Source: Gnetum montanum (Eukaryota > Streptophyta > Gnetopsida > Gnetales > Gnetaceae). Taken from it: a stretch of DNA of 64,000 bases. The notes under the pieces are model-generated. The model ran no database searches. It was given only the letters and a program-made list of their open reading frames with translations, and was not told the origin of the DNA. Positions within the stretch are counted from its first letter, which is position 1, and each line of letters begins with the position of its first letter. The translations under genes and the position numbers were made by a program. Below are positions 11,161 to 23,822 of this stretch, piece after piece. The DNA lies in the NCBI GenBank assembly GCA_015680685.1, contig MNCI01036208.1, forward strand, positions 109,060-173,059, given 5' to 3'.

Positions 11161-13128
11161 ATGTCTTCTTCTCATAAGAGCAACTCACCACCTAAGGACC
11201 ATACCAGAGACAGTCGGCAACATAAAACACATAACCAAAATTAGCCAGTGCCTCAACAATATAAAATGACATATACTGATCCCAATGAGTATATCTCCAA
11301 CTTTACTTTTATTCTCCATTAAGACGAACAGCTGCGCTGGAGAGATTTGCAGGGTAACATCGTGTTACCCCCAAGTTGATCAGTCCCTAACATGCTCTTT
11401 CGTGCCTTGGCACAGATTGGCATGCAAGAACTATACACTGAATACGTTGTGGACAATTTTGACATGAGGGATTATTATCCCACAGATGCCCAATGTATGA
11501 GGGACTTAAGGCAGGAGAGTCAACATACTTTTCTGAAGGGAAAAGCCTCGTACATCCTTAGCGAAATAGGAGATGAGGAACCCCTTATCACGGGTTCTTT
11601 AGCAAATGATGTTTCCCCTCCTAACGATGATGAGGAGGTTGGGTATCAAAACATACGATCAACGATACATAACCATGGTTCTGATGCCCGTGAACACCAA
11701 CTGTTCACAGAGGGAACAACCACTCATGCTAAGGATGAGCACTTAGATTGTCACCACGATCGGGGCTGTAGCAGCTGAAGAGAAGGTAAGAAACATCGCC
11801 ACGGCGATGGTTCTCCTTCTTCTTCCCCTTCTTCACATCACTCACCCTCTCCTTCCACATCTGGGTGCATCCATCATGAACACAATGGAAAGGATAAAGG
11901 TAAGAAAAATGAAAGACCTCGATGAGAGAGTCAAGAGAGAGGACAAGGGCAAGGACGTAGGGAGAGTAGGGAACAACGAAGACATCACAGACATCATGAA
12001 AGAGATGACCATGAAGAGCCCCTACTCGCAACCCGAAGTATGCTTGACATAATGGAGGCAGTTAGGATTCCCACAAGGCATTTAAAAGATAGTCGGATCA
12101 AACGTTTAGATATGAACAATATCCCACGATTTGAAGGGGGATACAACGTTGATCCACAAAATCATTTATAGGCATTCCANACACTCACCAAAGAAGCAGA
12201 GAGCTGGTACCGGTCTTTAGAACCAGAAACCATCAGGAGGTGGAGTACGATGCTAGAACTGTTCAACGAAAAGTATCAAACGTACTCCAAAGTGTCCAAT
12301 TTGGGCAAGCAAATCCAAGGCTGGAAGCAAAGTACTCATAAATCTTTGGATGCTGCCATGGCACGCTACTACACATTGTTACATCGTTTCCTGGGCCATG
12401 GGTACACACAGCGAGATCAACTTCGCCACATTGTGGATGGGCTAAGGCATGAAACTAGAAGAACCCTTGGGACTTACGCCCAAGGGAGACTCTCACAACT
12501 TAGAGCCCATGAAGTTCATAGCTTGTTGGAACAAGTAGCAAAAGGAGAAGGTGAGCTACGAAAAAGGGAAAGTGCGGAAGAATACAACTGTGATCCCTCT
12601 CTTCGAAAGAAGGGAGTGAAATTTTGTGATGAAGAGGATGAGTCACCAATTGAAGAGTTGGTAAACAGGAAAACCTTGTCGATTCAAAAGTTAACAACAG
12701 AAATAGCGGCTAAGGTAGATGACATATGGAGTTCCTTAGACTCTAAAATTGAAATTGTCTTAAAAATTGTAGAAGAGTCTAAGGTACAACAAAGCAGTGA
12801 CAAAGGTAAGACAAAGTGGAGAGATTTAAGCCCTGCACATAACAAGGGTAAGGGGAAAATCACTAACACTAATGTGGTTGTGGATTCAGACACAGACGAT
12901 GATGGTGGATGTGAGATTTGCCACTATGACTATCCTAAGGGATATTGCCCCATCATCTCACATCTACAGGAGTCTGGGGTGTATGTGCTTAATCCAAGAC
13001 TCAATCAACGGCAAACACCCCGAAGGTTACCTTATCCACAAGGTAACCCAAGGAAGTTCCACCAACCACTAACGTATTATCCAAGTGGAACTCCACCACA
13101 GCCCATCGGACAGCATCAGCAGTGGTAA
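11161..13128 (+). pseudogene. Element A gag remnant
   Basis: The frame opens at ATG 11161 (MSSSHKSNSPP). The early part reads DEQLRWRDLQGNIVLPP and ends in a Ser/His/Arg-rich stretch. The capsid-like core follows: AESWYRSLEPETIRRW at about 12200, then a continuous open part from 12250 with YAQGRLSQLRAHEVHSLLEQ and a lysine-rich C-terminus with the cluster CEICHYDYPKGYC, a possible remnant of a metal-binding knuckle. Stops and frameshifts break the N-terminal half. At the single N (12180) about 61 bases present in element B are missing. Not functional as it stands. Confidence 0.8.
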
Positions 13129-13212
13129 TACCCACAGTCATGGGGGATGCCATCGTCGAAACATCAGTACCCTTACTAGCAGCCTGGCCCTTATGGATAT
13201 TATGTGCAGTAG

Positions 13213-14433
13213 TTGATTTCTCCAAGTGACTCTATGAGTCACACAACCTCCAACAATCATTACCAAGTTCGGGAGTACTTCAGAAGGACTCCTTCTCCTC
13301 CAGGAGACACTCCATACCCACATCATCCTCCAAATCCATCCGCACCTCTTCCACCAGTAGTAGTTCCCATAACACCTCCTGCTCCAACAATGCAAGGGGA
13401 ACTTCCTCCTCAACTGCAACAACGTCATGCTGCGAGAGCTGTAAATATTCAACCCGCTGCTAGTTCTGACAACTATAAAAAGAAAAAACATTTCTTTAGA
13501 ACCAAAAGCCTAGACAAACTCTCGCAAAAACAAGCGATTGGACCCATGTACACTCCTCCACCATCTAACACTTCGGAGCATCCTTCAGTCCAACAGAGCT
13601 TAACACATATGGTTATGTTAATGCATACCGTAACTGACTGGATCAAGGTAGGCCACCTTCCCAGGAAACTAATTGACCCTAGGAGTCCCTTAATCTATTT
13701 ACAGATTGCTGGAAATAAATCACATAAGGCTCTTTTTAACTTAGGTTCCAGAGTTAACTTAATTTCATGAGAGATGTATCACACTTGGAACTTGCGCCAA
13801 CTTAAGAAGAGCAACATTCAACTAGAGTTGGCAGACCAGTCCATCACCATTCCCTTGGGATTGGTGGAGGACATCATCACCACTGTGTGTGGTTGGTCTT
13901 ACCCAACTGATTTTATGGTGATTGAAGTTAACAACAACGAAGGGGACTTCCCAATTATAATAGAAAGGGCATGGCTAAGCACAGTAGACGCATGCCTTAG
14001 GATCTGCGTTCTTTCCTTGGAAATTTCTAAGATAAACATTTATGGAAAGATCAAGAAGAGGAAATTTCGATGCATCACATACAGTGATTTATTGGGTGAT
14101 GACATGGAGGAAATACCTTCATGCAGCAGGTGTGCTCTTGAAACTTTGAAACAAAGATGCCTGTATGTAGCAACCACACAACCAGTAGTAGACACCCCAT
14201 GGTTGACAGCTACTCGAAGGAGCAACAAAATATGCATGGAATGAACTGAGGAAACCCATGCCCATAACGAAAACATATACACATTGGAGTATGAGCGTCG
14301 CCAACTTCCACCCATCAATCTAAGATCATCAATTGGGAGAAGTTGGGCATTTCTACGAAATTCAAATAGGTGCTCATTATTTCAGATCTCTCCCTTACAA
14401 CTCATTCATGGGAGAGATGGCCACCTATGCTAA
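13213..14433 (+). pseudogene. Element A protease remnant with pol C-terminal tail
   Basis: A proline-rich linker leads to GHLPRKLIDPRSPLIYLQ and the aspartic protease. The active-site box reads ALFNLGSRVNLIS, so the catalytic Asp is Asn. A stop follows, then LELADQSITIPLGLVEDI and the flap/C-terminal block FPIIIERAWLSTVDA. After a stop at 14242 the same frame continues through RRQLPPINLRSS to LFQISPLQLIHGRDGHLC and TAA at 14431. In element C that last block is the tail after integrase, so RT, RNase H and integrase are missing from between the two parts. Confident as a decayed protease; the deletion joint is inferred by comparison with B and C. Confidence 0.8.
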
Positions 14434-16364
14434 TCATATGGGCCCTCAGTTCTTTTTTGATTTTTATTTTACACGTTTTTGTTTTACAATGTTTTTGTCT
14501 TACACATTTTTGTTTTACAAATTTCTTTAACTTTTCTAGTTTTTGTTTTACAACTTTCTTTAACTTTTCTAATTTTTGTTTTACAACATTATTATACTTT
14601 TTTCATTTTGTGTGTGTGTGTATGTGATCCACCCTGTAAGTTTGTCATCCAATAAGTGTTTAGAATGATGGTATGAATTATTTTCATGTTGATTGCTAAT
14701 GTTTGGTTTTTACCTTTAAGTCACAATGTTGATACTAAGGTATGTTTCTTTTGATATGGCAGGTAATGAGACCACTTCATCCATCCATCCACCAGTTTTT
14801 ATGGTCTCTCTCGGCTTGGAAATGTACAGTCCCATTCTAATAAGAACTTAAACGAATCGGTAACTGGGTATTTCTCAAACTAAGAAATGACTCAAGGATT
14901 GCAAAGGGTGTGACTTCAAGGGAACTTGATACTTTTGTGTTGGCCGTTCTCTTGGGTGCTTGGATGTTTTCTTTTTGAGTTTTCTTGCCGTTCTAATGTT
15001 ACCCCAATTATCGAAAGCTGAGACAATAAAAATAAGAAGTCTTTGCATGGTGTGGTTCTCACGCATAAAAACACAAAACAAAAAAAAAGGGAAAAAGTGA
15101 GAATTCAAAGCACACCCCTTAGATGAAATAAACTTGGGCTACAAGTACTAGTTATGGAACCAAAAGTGTTCCCTCTAACTAAGGCCCTTCTTGCTTCCCA
15201 TTCTCTCCTTTGTTTCGTTGGAATGGTGGTGACTCTTGGGGAAGGCATCCTTGTTACTTCAAGAGGATGGTTTAACCGAATGCATTGATGTGAAGTCACT
15301 GGAAGTGGTTGGTTTGAGGCCAGAGTTGGAATGAGATTTGCCAAGTCACATTAATCATGAAACACACAAGGGGCTGTACACCACATTGTTCTTGGGATTC
15401 CATTCCATTCTCTTCACTTCATCCTTCTCTGCATTGCTCACCTCATTGCCGGTTGTATCATTAGTGTATATATTTTGGTAGATGCATTGTTTTCTTTTTG
15501 GTAAATTTTTGTGGTTAAGACTTTAACTCTTGTTCCAAATGACATTCCCAGAGCCTACGAACTCTTTGAATGTGGGTTTGTCAGGGCATTAAGGGCATGA
15601 GCCTACTTTGGGGAGGACCCACTGACATTTCTATTTGGAGCATTAGTTAAATTCTTTCCCTTAACATTTTGTAATTAATTTTATTTTATTCATTTCCATC
15701 TTGACATCCATTTCCTCAATGCCATAGTTGTCCCTTTTTATCTATCTTTCTTACTCCTTTTTCCATTCTAATGCTACCAGAGGTTCGTGATTAGTCATGG
15801 GGATACAGGGCCTGATTTTTTCGATTTTCTCCTAGCCTCGAATTTTTTGATTTTGTTCCTAACCCCTACACCTTCGGTAGTTGCCATTAATATATCTCCC
15901 GATCCATATCAGCCATACCACAACCTAGGCAATGAACTTACACCGAAGCAAGGTATTAACTACATTGAAATTCATCTACCCTTGCTAATATAAAATTGTG
16001 TTGTGTGTGCAGATGGCGATCATGCAACAATGGATTGGATTTGGAGCAAACACTTGGAATGGAGTAGTGCTGAAGCAGCTATGCAAGGAGCAAGATCGAT
16101 GACATGCTTACGGATGGACAACAAAGACGCAATCTTAGCGTTGGCAGCAGCAACACTTCTTTCTCTATCTTTCTTCTTAGCTATCAACTAAGGCCAAATG
16201 TCATTGTAATAAGGTGTTCACCCTTGTTGTCATGAACACCAGTTTTGTCAAGTCTTGTAATGATGATCCGTTCACATGTCATCCCATTAGTTCCATTCCC
16301 CTCAATAATTCCATACCTTCCTGATATTATTGTAAGGAACTTAAGGACGAGTTTTCATTCAGTC
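14434..16364 (+). other. Element A 3' non-coding region
   Basis: No RT, RNase H or integrase motif is present. 14460-14590 holds a run of imperfect repeats of about 36 bases containing TTTTTGTTTTACAA, and a (TG)n run lies at about 14609-14622. The remainder matches the corresponding part of element B at DNA level, including a block around GGATTGGATTTGGAGCA near 16030. Nothing here looks like a second gene. Confidence 0.7.
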
Positions 16365-16373
16365 ATGGGGGTA
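16365..16373 (+). other. Polypurine tract of element A
   Basis: ATGGGGGTA directly precedes the 3' LTR. The same G5 tract, as TACCCCCAT on the plus strand, sits at the matching place in element B. Confidence 0.65.
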
Positions 16374-17200
16374 TGATGAGACGCGATATCGCGGTCTGCC
16401 ACCAAATCTATAAGTAAGAGGTGGCACTCCCCTTATTTTTCATCCTAGGCTTAAAGTAGGGAAACTTTGGTGGATTGATCACCCCAGAGATAGAATATTT
16501 TCCATGTGCCCGCAGTAGGAGTCCCCAAGTGAACGGATCTTTATTCGAACATCTTTGTACCTGAACGTAAGTTGTGTACAACAATAAAGACGAGCTTTGT
16601 GGATAAACCTTGCAGTGCATGGAATAGGATTTTATTACTTGTTATTACTTACATGTTATTTCCTACCTATTATTTATTACTAGTAGTAGCGCGGCATGAG
16701 TACGACTTGATTACGAGCATTTACGAATGTGTACGGCTAATCAAGGAATCGGCTGCTCATCGCGATTAGATTCTCTCACCCTTTCCTCCTAAATAGGTGC
16801 CTCAATACAACCACTTTGAGCACGTGCGTTACGTGTGGGATCCCAGTAACGATTAGCGTTTGGTAAACACGGTTGCATCGGTTCAGGGTGTGTACAGTAA
16901 GTGGGAACAGATGCTGACGCTAGTTAATTTAGACTTAGGTTATTAGTTAGAGTTAGCTAGTTTCTCAACCCTTCACCCTTAGCATAGAAGACATAAAACA
17001 GAAAAACCATAAAAATCATATACCTCAGACTTACTTAACCATACATCGTGACAACTACAAGTAAGTCTAGGAAGACAACGAATGATTAACCCCAAGTGTT
17101 CCATGGGGCGTGTAGGCACTTAGTCTGCAGAGTTCGACCGGATCGCGCATGCTACGCTCGTTTCGTATGGTTGAATGTAGGGGTACCTCGCGACTCATCA
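16374..17200 (+). repeat. 3' LTR of element A
   Basis: It begins TGATGAG and ends CTCATCA. Only one copy of the GCGATATCGC palindrome is present, against several in the 5' LTR. A TATA-like TATAAGTAA lies at 16409-16417. Apart from the palindrome block the two LTRs look very similar by eye, with scattered single-base differences, which suggests a younger insertion than elements C, D and E. Confidence 0.9.
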
Positions 17201-17205
17201 GTAGG

Positions 17206-19424
17206 CAATAAGACTTATATTCAACTAGTCACCTATTATAATCTTTCTAAGTTTTACAACATTATCATCATGAAGGACATTTGTTTAATGTTTGTTATTT
17301 TTTTCACTAAAAAAAAAGTGTTGAGAAAAAGATAAAATGTGTTAAGATCGAGGAACATAAAAAATGTGTTAAAGTAGATGAAAAATCAACATAATGTCAA
17401 TGATAAAAATAATCAAATGACATGAAAGAAAATAGAGAAGACAATATGATGTGAATACTTTTACTACATGAAGTATTAATCAATCTACGCAATTAGCACG
17501 TAAGATATGTAAGACTACTATATACTCAAAGATGACATTTTTGTTGATAGGTGAGTTGTAGAAGCTTACAAATTGACTTGAAGTAAGATCAATTGTGATG
17601 GACATTATGTAAAAAAATTTACTTTTGTACCTTCTATTCTTATAAAAGATTGGTATTTCATCGAAGTTTTTCATTGCTACATTGAATGCTTTTGCTTTTT
17701 TTAAGTTCAAGCATAGATATTGAAAATGATGTAAATCATGTTAGGACTGGAACCATCCTTCCTACGAAAAATTAATTTTCATCTATTATTTTTCAAAGCA
17801 TCTATTGTGAGAATGTTCACCTAAATAAACATCCTTATAATCGAAAAGTTATTCATTTCTATGTTGTTTCTGGTACTTTCTACTTAGTGTTTAAGCATGT
17901 GATGTACTCTAATTTTTTTTAGGTTCGACATCCCCTCCATGTATAATATATTTTTTAATCCATAATTTAGGATTGTCCATTGGAATCAAATTAACATTGT
18001 GTTTTCATGTGAAGTCTTTTACTGCTAAACCAACACCTCGTTCATTTGAGAAAACTTATCCTCACTTCAATGCATAATGCTCCATTTATTTATCCCTTTG
18101 AAAGGTTGCTTTAGTTTCTCTCTTCAAGGTTCAACAAGCGCATCCTTTTAGCATTCTTGTAGCAATGTTTTTCCCATTTTAAAGCTTCCCTATCCATGGT
18201 AGATCTCAGTTTCCAATTTCTCACAAATTCTCACCAAGATTCTCTAAATTCTATTATAATAATTCATATTCTTTGAATGCATTCTCATCCATCATTTCTC
18301 AAAACTTTTCATGAGTTTTAAGTTAAGATAAGAAGCCTCAAAAAGGCCATGAAGATGCATCCAAGATATGTCATATTTTATTATTTGTGTTTATGTTTCA
18401 TGTATATGTTTTCTTTAGTTGAAGCTTCATTATGAATGTTATAGTTTTAGGCATTTGTTGAAATGTGTAGTTATGTTAGATGGTATAAATGCCACTTTCT
18501 TTGAAGCAAGATTGTAGTGTTTTTTTTTCCTCCAATATGTTAATTGAACATGTATGACGTTTTTCATAAAGAATATGATTAGAGTTTTTGTTTTTGTTTT
18601 TGTTTTTCTTTTCATTGTTTTAGGGTTGTGTTTGTTGTAGAAAAGTGGTAGCAATGAATGGTCTATTTGTCCTCTAAATTTCTTATGTTTAGCATGCTTA
18701 ATTTTTATGCTTTATGTTTCTAAGAGAAGTCATATTTTATGCTTTATGTTTATGTTTTATGCATATGTTTGTTTAGTTTAAGATTTATTATGAATGTTAT
18801 AGTTTCAAGTTTCCTCTAATATGTTAGTTAAATGTGTACAAAGATTTTCATAAGAATATCATAAGAGATTCAAGGGTTTTGCATGGTTTTAGGGCCATGT
18901 ATATTGTAGAAAGGTGGCAGTAATGAATTATCTAGTTTCCCTCTAAATTTCTTATGTTTAGCATGCTTGATTTGAATCCTAAGCATCATTCATGCTTGAG
19001 GCCATGTAGCTTCATAATTCTCAAAGTTTTCTTAAAAGAGAGGGAATGCTCCAATGTTCTATGTAATGGAGAAATGAGTACATTTAAATTTTTACACACC
19101 TATATCACTACAATGCATAATACGATGATTTGTTTTTTGAGTCTTTGTTCTAGGTAAAAAAGTTGGTACTATTTGCACGAAATATGGCAAGCCTTTACTT
19201 TCTTAACATGGGTTGTACAAGCATCTCTAAAACTTGATTGAATGTCAAGTTGAGTTTAATATTTGTGCTTGACAATTGATTACCCTAGTCATTAAACCTT
19301 TTTATCTATAGTTGCTAAATGGGCTTTGAGTTATTTGATACTCGCAATATCCATCTTGTTCTCCACATTTCTAACTTCCAAAGTTAAGAATTTTTGTTTT
19401 TCAATTTTTTCTTTCTATAGAAAA
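17206..19424. other. AT-rich sequence with a direct duplication
   Basis: No gene is visible. Two related segments lie head to tail, about 18366-18705 and 18735-18975. Both run from a TATGAATGTTATAGTTT block through a TTGTAGAAAxGTGG block to CTCTAAATTTCTTATGTTTA. The first copy carries about 110 extra bases. A short AT-rich microsatellite-like TTTTTG run lies near 18585. Confidence 0.5.
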
Positions 19425-19713
19425 AGTTATAGATCCCAAAGAGTTAGACTTCATACCCAGATCTACAATTCAAAATGAAATAGCCTACCACATGGCTTCA
19501 AATCAAAGGAAAGAATTAAGAAAGCAAGTGAATTACTCTCTAATGGTTTTATTACATAATCCATCTCTCCTTATGTCATTTTGGCTGTATTAGTTCCAAA
19601 GAAAGATACTGACAAATTAAGGATGTGCATAGATTCTTGGGGTAGTTAATAGGATTACTATCAAGTATAGATTTCTTATTCCTAGAATGGATGACATTCT
19701 TGATGTGCTTGCC
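19425..19713 (+). pseudogene. Ty3/gypsy reverse-transcriptase N-terminal scrap
   Basis: Across frameshifts the plus strand reads YHMASNQRKELRKQV, then a damaged copy of the GFIxxSxSPY block, then VPKKDTDKLRMCIDSWGVNR and ITIKYRFLIPRMDDIL. This is the start of a gypsy reverse transcriptase, closest in style to chromovirus-type elements. Just after DDILDVL, where a palm segment should follow, the sequence changes to an unrelated Asp/Asn-rich stretch, so the fragment is either chimeric or cut at that point. Confidence 0.65.
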
Positions 19714-21608
19714 AATGATCTCTCCAATGATCATTGTGGTGATTGTGATGAGAATGAGAGTCATGTTGTGACTTTTGATGCCATTTTTAGTGAGAGGAAG
19801 ACTAATAATGGTAATGTGTTTGATGATGATGGCTATTAGCATAGTCATTGTGAGAAGGTCATTATAGCTAATGAGGAGCTTCTATGGATTCCACAATCCA
19901 AGCTCTCTCAATGTCAAAAAATAATAAATTTGAATAAGAAAAGAAAATAAAAGCTTTATTTTTGTTCAAATGGAGAAATTATAGCTGAAAGAAAGTCCAA
20001 ATTACCAAAGACAGACAAGAGATTCAATCAAATTATCACATACACTCAATCAAAGAAAACATACTCTTACATGGATGATGATCAAGGCACCTAGCCAAGA
20101 CTCTATCTCTCTCTACTCTTCTCTCAACTCACTTCTCACTCCCTAGACTCTCTTGAGGCTCTCTTACCTTACTATATTAAGACTAGCCTTCTCTCTTAGA
20201 ACTATCCTTCTTCTTGAGACTAACCTTATTCATTCTAATTAGCCTTCCCAAACTTAGGTCCTTGGTGCCTTTTATAGTCTTCTAAGTGTCTCTTCATCTT
20301 CCCTCCAAATTAGAATTAAATTTAAAGTCCATTGAATTCCATATGAGATATCTTAGAGAAGCATGATACATCTTGCCTAAGTGTAGAGATGCCAAAGTGG
20401 ACATCTTGAATCTACCTAATATGTCTTGAGTCTAGTTGGAATGTATTGGAATCATGTCAACTATCTTACGAGTGTGAAGACATCTTGAATGCAACTAAGA
20501 CATCTCGGATGAAGATGAAGTTGACATGTCTCACTTGCTAAGGCTAAACACAAAGATGCTTGTTTTAAGGTTTCAAACCTTTAGACACCTCAAAACAAGT
20601 TCCCATAGCCCCCAGAACCTCCTAAACTCATCAAAATAGTCCCAAAACACTTCCAAACATGTTAAAACGCCCTAAGATCATCATCAAAAAAATAACACTA
20701 AAAGACAAACACAACACATTAACATCTATGTACAAATATATTGAAGAACAAAAATGGGATAGGTAATGTCCTCAATAGATACCATCAATATTCACATTGT
20801 TCTCCATGTTTGGGAAGTGCAGTAATAAAGACATAAGCTTTGAGGACGTTACTTCTTTCAAGTATGAGAGAGTGTAAAGAATATGCCTTGTTAGTAGTCA
20901 AAATGTTATTTCCCTTTTGGTTAAGGGTTGGAAATAGTATGGAGATCCTCACAAGTTCCATGCTATCTTAACCATCCTTCTCCTTGAGAACTACATGATC
21001 TTGATTTCTTATGTAATGCATTACAAGAATATGTAAGCTATTGGGGCTTTGGGCTTTGGCTAGAACACCACCCTTTCTCTATAGAGTAGGGCCTTTGGGC
21101 TGGATGTGTGTAGTATATTGATGCATCTTAGCTCTTTTGAGAAATAATGTCTCTTTTAAGGGAGGGGGTGGGGGAAGAGCATAAAAGCTTCCTTAGTATG
21201 TATTTAATGCAATGCTAATAGTGCATGCATATTTGATGGTAATCATCTATCATGCATATATGTCCCTGGATCCCACCCCTAACTACCAGTAGGCCATCAT
21301 GTAAACAATGATTTTGGTCACAACCAAGGTAAGTAGAATAATGGTGTGGACTTGGAACAATAAAATAGAGGTTGCAAGTTCACGTTTTTAACTTTCAAAT
21401 TTAAGTATTTTGGGTTTTCAATTTTTGCTTTTTGTAGAAAGAGTTATAATTTTTTCCACAATTTTTTCCATACTTCATACATGTTCCATGTAATGGACAT
21501 AAGCATACTCATGTGTTGGCAGTAGCAATAAAGGTATACTAGGGAAGTTTGTATGTTCTTTTGGGGGGTGGGATGATGTTGGAATGATGCCTCTCATAGG
21601 GCAAGAAA
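19714..21608. other. Unassigned AT-rich sequence, possible decayed LTR
   Basis: No gene or known domain is visible. 20090-20300 is rich in CTCT and CTTCT with a TTTTATAGTC box near 20270, which could be part of an old LTR on the minus strand, but no boundaries or partner were found. Confidence 0.3.
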
Positions 21609-21761
21609 GTGTTGGAACACCAAAATAATTGCAATATAAGTACACCCTAGCACCCTAAGATATATAGTCCAATTAGAATTTTATAACTCAGCATTACCCA
21701 CTAGAATTAAACCCATGAATTGGAGCTTTCAAATAAAGTGTCTTACTACTAGGCTAACACC
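21609..21761 (-). mobile_element. tRNA-derived SINE, copy 4
   Basis: On the minus strand it begins GTGTTAGCCTAGTAGTAAGA (A box) and continues to GGGTTTAATTCTAGTGGG (worn B box), the GGACTATATATC block and the tail AATTATTTTGG followed by TGTTCCAACAC. This is the fullest of the minus-strand copies at its A-box end. Confidence 0.75.
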
Positions 21762-22195
21762 ACATTATTATGTTGTTGCTTATGTGATTGTTAGGGTTCT
21801 TTAGGGTTATGTGTCCATGCATCTCATTGGTCTTGTAGCTTATATGATTATTTAAGGTATACTTATGATGCTTCTAATCTTTGGACTAACATGTGTTGTG
21901 CTTGCATATGATATGATCATTGAGGCATAGTCCATATTATGTATGCTCTAGAACACTTGATGACTTTAGAACTCAAGGGTGGTGTTCAGTGATGCTTACA
22001 GTTATAGATGGGATAAATGCATTAAGGAAAAATAGTAAGAGAAATAAAAGCTATCTATATAATTAAAAACAAATAGACATTAGTCGTTTGGGCTTGGAAA
22101 GTCATTACAAAAATCTTTTGAATAACCATTTATACTATAGTGAAGGCCAATGAATGAGTACAAAAAATATTTTTACATTATGAATTAAAGATGAA
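21762..22195. other. AT-rich spacer before element C
   Basis: No coding or repeat structure was recognised. It is the immediate left flank of the 3' LTR of element C. Confidence 0.4.
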
Positions 22196-23020
22196 TGATG
22201 AGTTGTAGGTTATCCCAATACTCCACCATACTAGTTTCAAGTTCACACATGTGACTAGATCGTAATCCATGGATGGACAATGTAAGTATGCTAGAAGTTG
22301 ATAATTGATTCATTATCATTATTTTCCAACTTTGAGTTAGTGAAGTACAAGTGTATGGTTTAACTCTAAGTGAGGCATATGATATCTTGATGTTGTTGGC
22401 TCATGTTACTCATAAGTCCAACCAGAATGAAAATAATAATAAGGTCTAAATTTAAGTAATAATAGAAATATAAATCTACTCTATCCTATGGTGATGAATA
22501 GCCATTTCTAACTTGTTGTACATGTCGTGGGCTCATGTAAACATTAGTGGGTTACCAAGCATTATGCCACTAGGCAGACCAAATAATAACACTATTGGGA
22601 TTACCAGATGATTATACTTATATGCTCAAAACTAGTTGTACTCATGTTGCCTTACTAATGAGCATGAAAAAATAAAGTTCTTGAGAAAGGTAAAAGACTA
22701 AGCTAAAGTAAGCATATTGAGGAAATGAAAATTTAACTAAGTAACAATATTAGCTACGTAAAATAAAGAAACTAAGTGGATGCTATAATAATGATAAGCA
22801 ATCTCAATCTTTATTACCATGCATGAATTATGCCCAAGTACAACCCACTCCAATAAAGAATTTGTTCAATTGTTCAACATCACATTGCAGGAATTCACTC
22901 TATCGCTAAGTGTAAACTATGAAAATAAAATACATGAGTTTCCCTAAGGTTGAAATGAAAGTTGTTCTTTGGTGCAACCAAGTGTTGGTATTTATAAGGG
23001 TGATGACTGACGAGGTACCC
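22196..23020 (-). repeat. 3' LTR of element C, first part
   Basis: It begins TGATGAGTTGTAGGTTAT, aligning with the C/D LTR start TGATGAGCAATGATTAT. Further shared blocks include GGGTTACCAAGC near 22550 and a TTGGGATTACCAGA block near 22600. The LTR stops at 23020, where element B is inserted, and resumes at 30077. Confidence 0.7.
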
Positions 23021-23813
23021 CTACAGTCAACCATACGAATACGAGCGTTACACGCATGATCCGGTCGAACTACAAGTACTAAGTGCTTACGCGCCTTATG
23101 GAACACTTAAGGTTAATCAATCGTTGTCTTCCCAGACTTACTTGTATTGTCATGGTTGTATGGTTAAGTAAGTTTGAGGTACATGATTTTTATGTCTTTT
23201 ATCTTTTTATCACCTATGCTAAGAGAGGAAAGGATGAAGAGACTAAGTAACTAACTTTCACTAAGCTTTGATTGTCCTAGCATCAGTATCTGTTCCCACT
23301 TGCTGTACACATCCTGAACTAGTGCAATGTTACTGGGATTACCAAACACTATTCGTTACTGTGTTACCAAGCATAGCACACATGCTCGAAGTGGTCATAT
23401 TGAATGCACTTAATTAGGAGAGTTGAGGGTTGAGAAAGATTAATTATCTAATAAATAATTTAATAATTTAATATTAATTAAATCCTAATTAGCTTAGTCC
23501 ATGCACTGTAAGGTTTATCAGAAAGTTCATCTTTATTTCTGTACAAAAATGTGTACTTAGGTACAATTTGCTCAAATAAAGATCCATTCACTTTGAGACT
23601 CCTATTGCGGGCACATGGAAATTATTCTATCTCTAGAATGGTAAAACTGCTAGAGTTTTGCTAAGGGTCTATATCTAGATGAGAAAATAATGGATAACTG
23701 CCTCTTATTTATAGAACTGGCGACAGGCTGCGATATCACGTATGCGATATCGCAGGGACTGATGCAATATCACGTACGTGATATCGTGGCTCATGTGATA
23801 TCATGTCCCATCA
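23021..23813 (-). repeat. 3' LTR of element B
   Basis: It begins TGATGACTGACGAGGTACC and ends CCCATCA on the plus strand. A TATA box for the minus strand (TATAAATA) lies at 23713-23706. GATATC-centred palindromes fill about 23730-23805. The polypurine tract complement TACCCCCATG follows at once. Confidence 0.9.
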
Positions 23814-23822
23814 TACCCCCAT

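Larger units (their letters stand above)
10143..17200 (+). mobile_element. Element A: complete Athila-like LTR retrotransposon with gag and protease only
   Basis: Two LTRs (10143-11020 and 16374-17200) enclose an internal region of 5353 bases. A perfect 5-base duplication, GTAGG, flanks it at 10138-10142 and 17201-17205, showing a complete integrase-mediated insertion. Inside are a tRNA-Asp primer-binding site, a gag remnant, a protease remnant and then about 1.9 kb of non-coding sequence up to the polypurine tract. No RT, RNase H or integrase domain is present in any frame. The total length (7058) is almost the same as element B (7051), which has the same layout. This makes it a non-autonomous family rather than a random deletion. 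Confidence 0.92.

Noticed and set aside
15990-16191. A small frame with a hydrophobic C-terminus in element A that has a counterpart in B (24204-23980)
   Set aside because: Two overlapping frames are equally conserved and the downstream halves differ, so the match reflects DNA similarity between the elements and not a shared protein.
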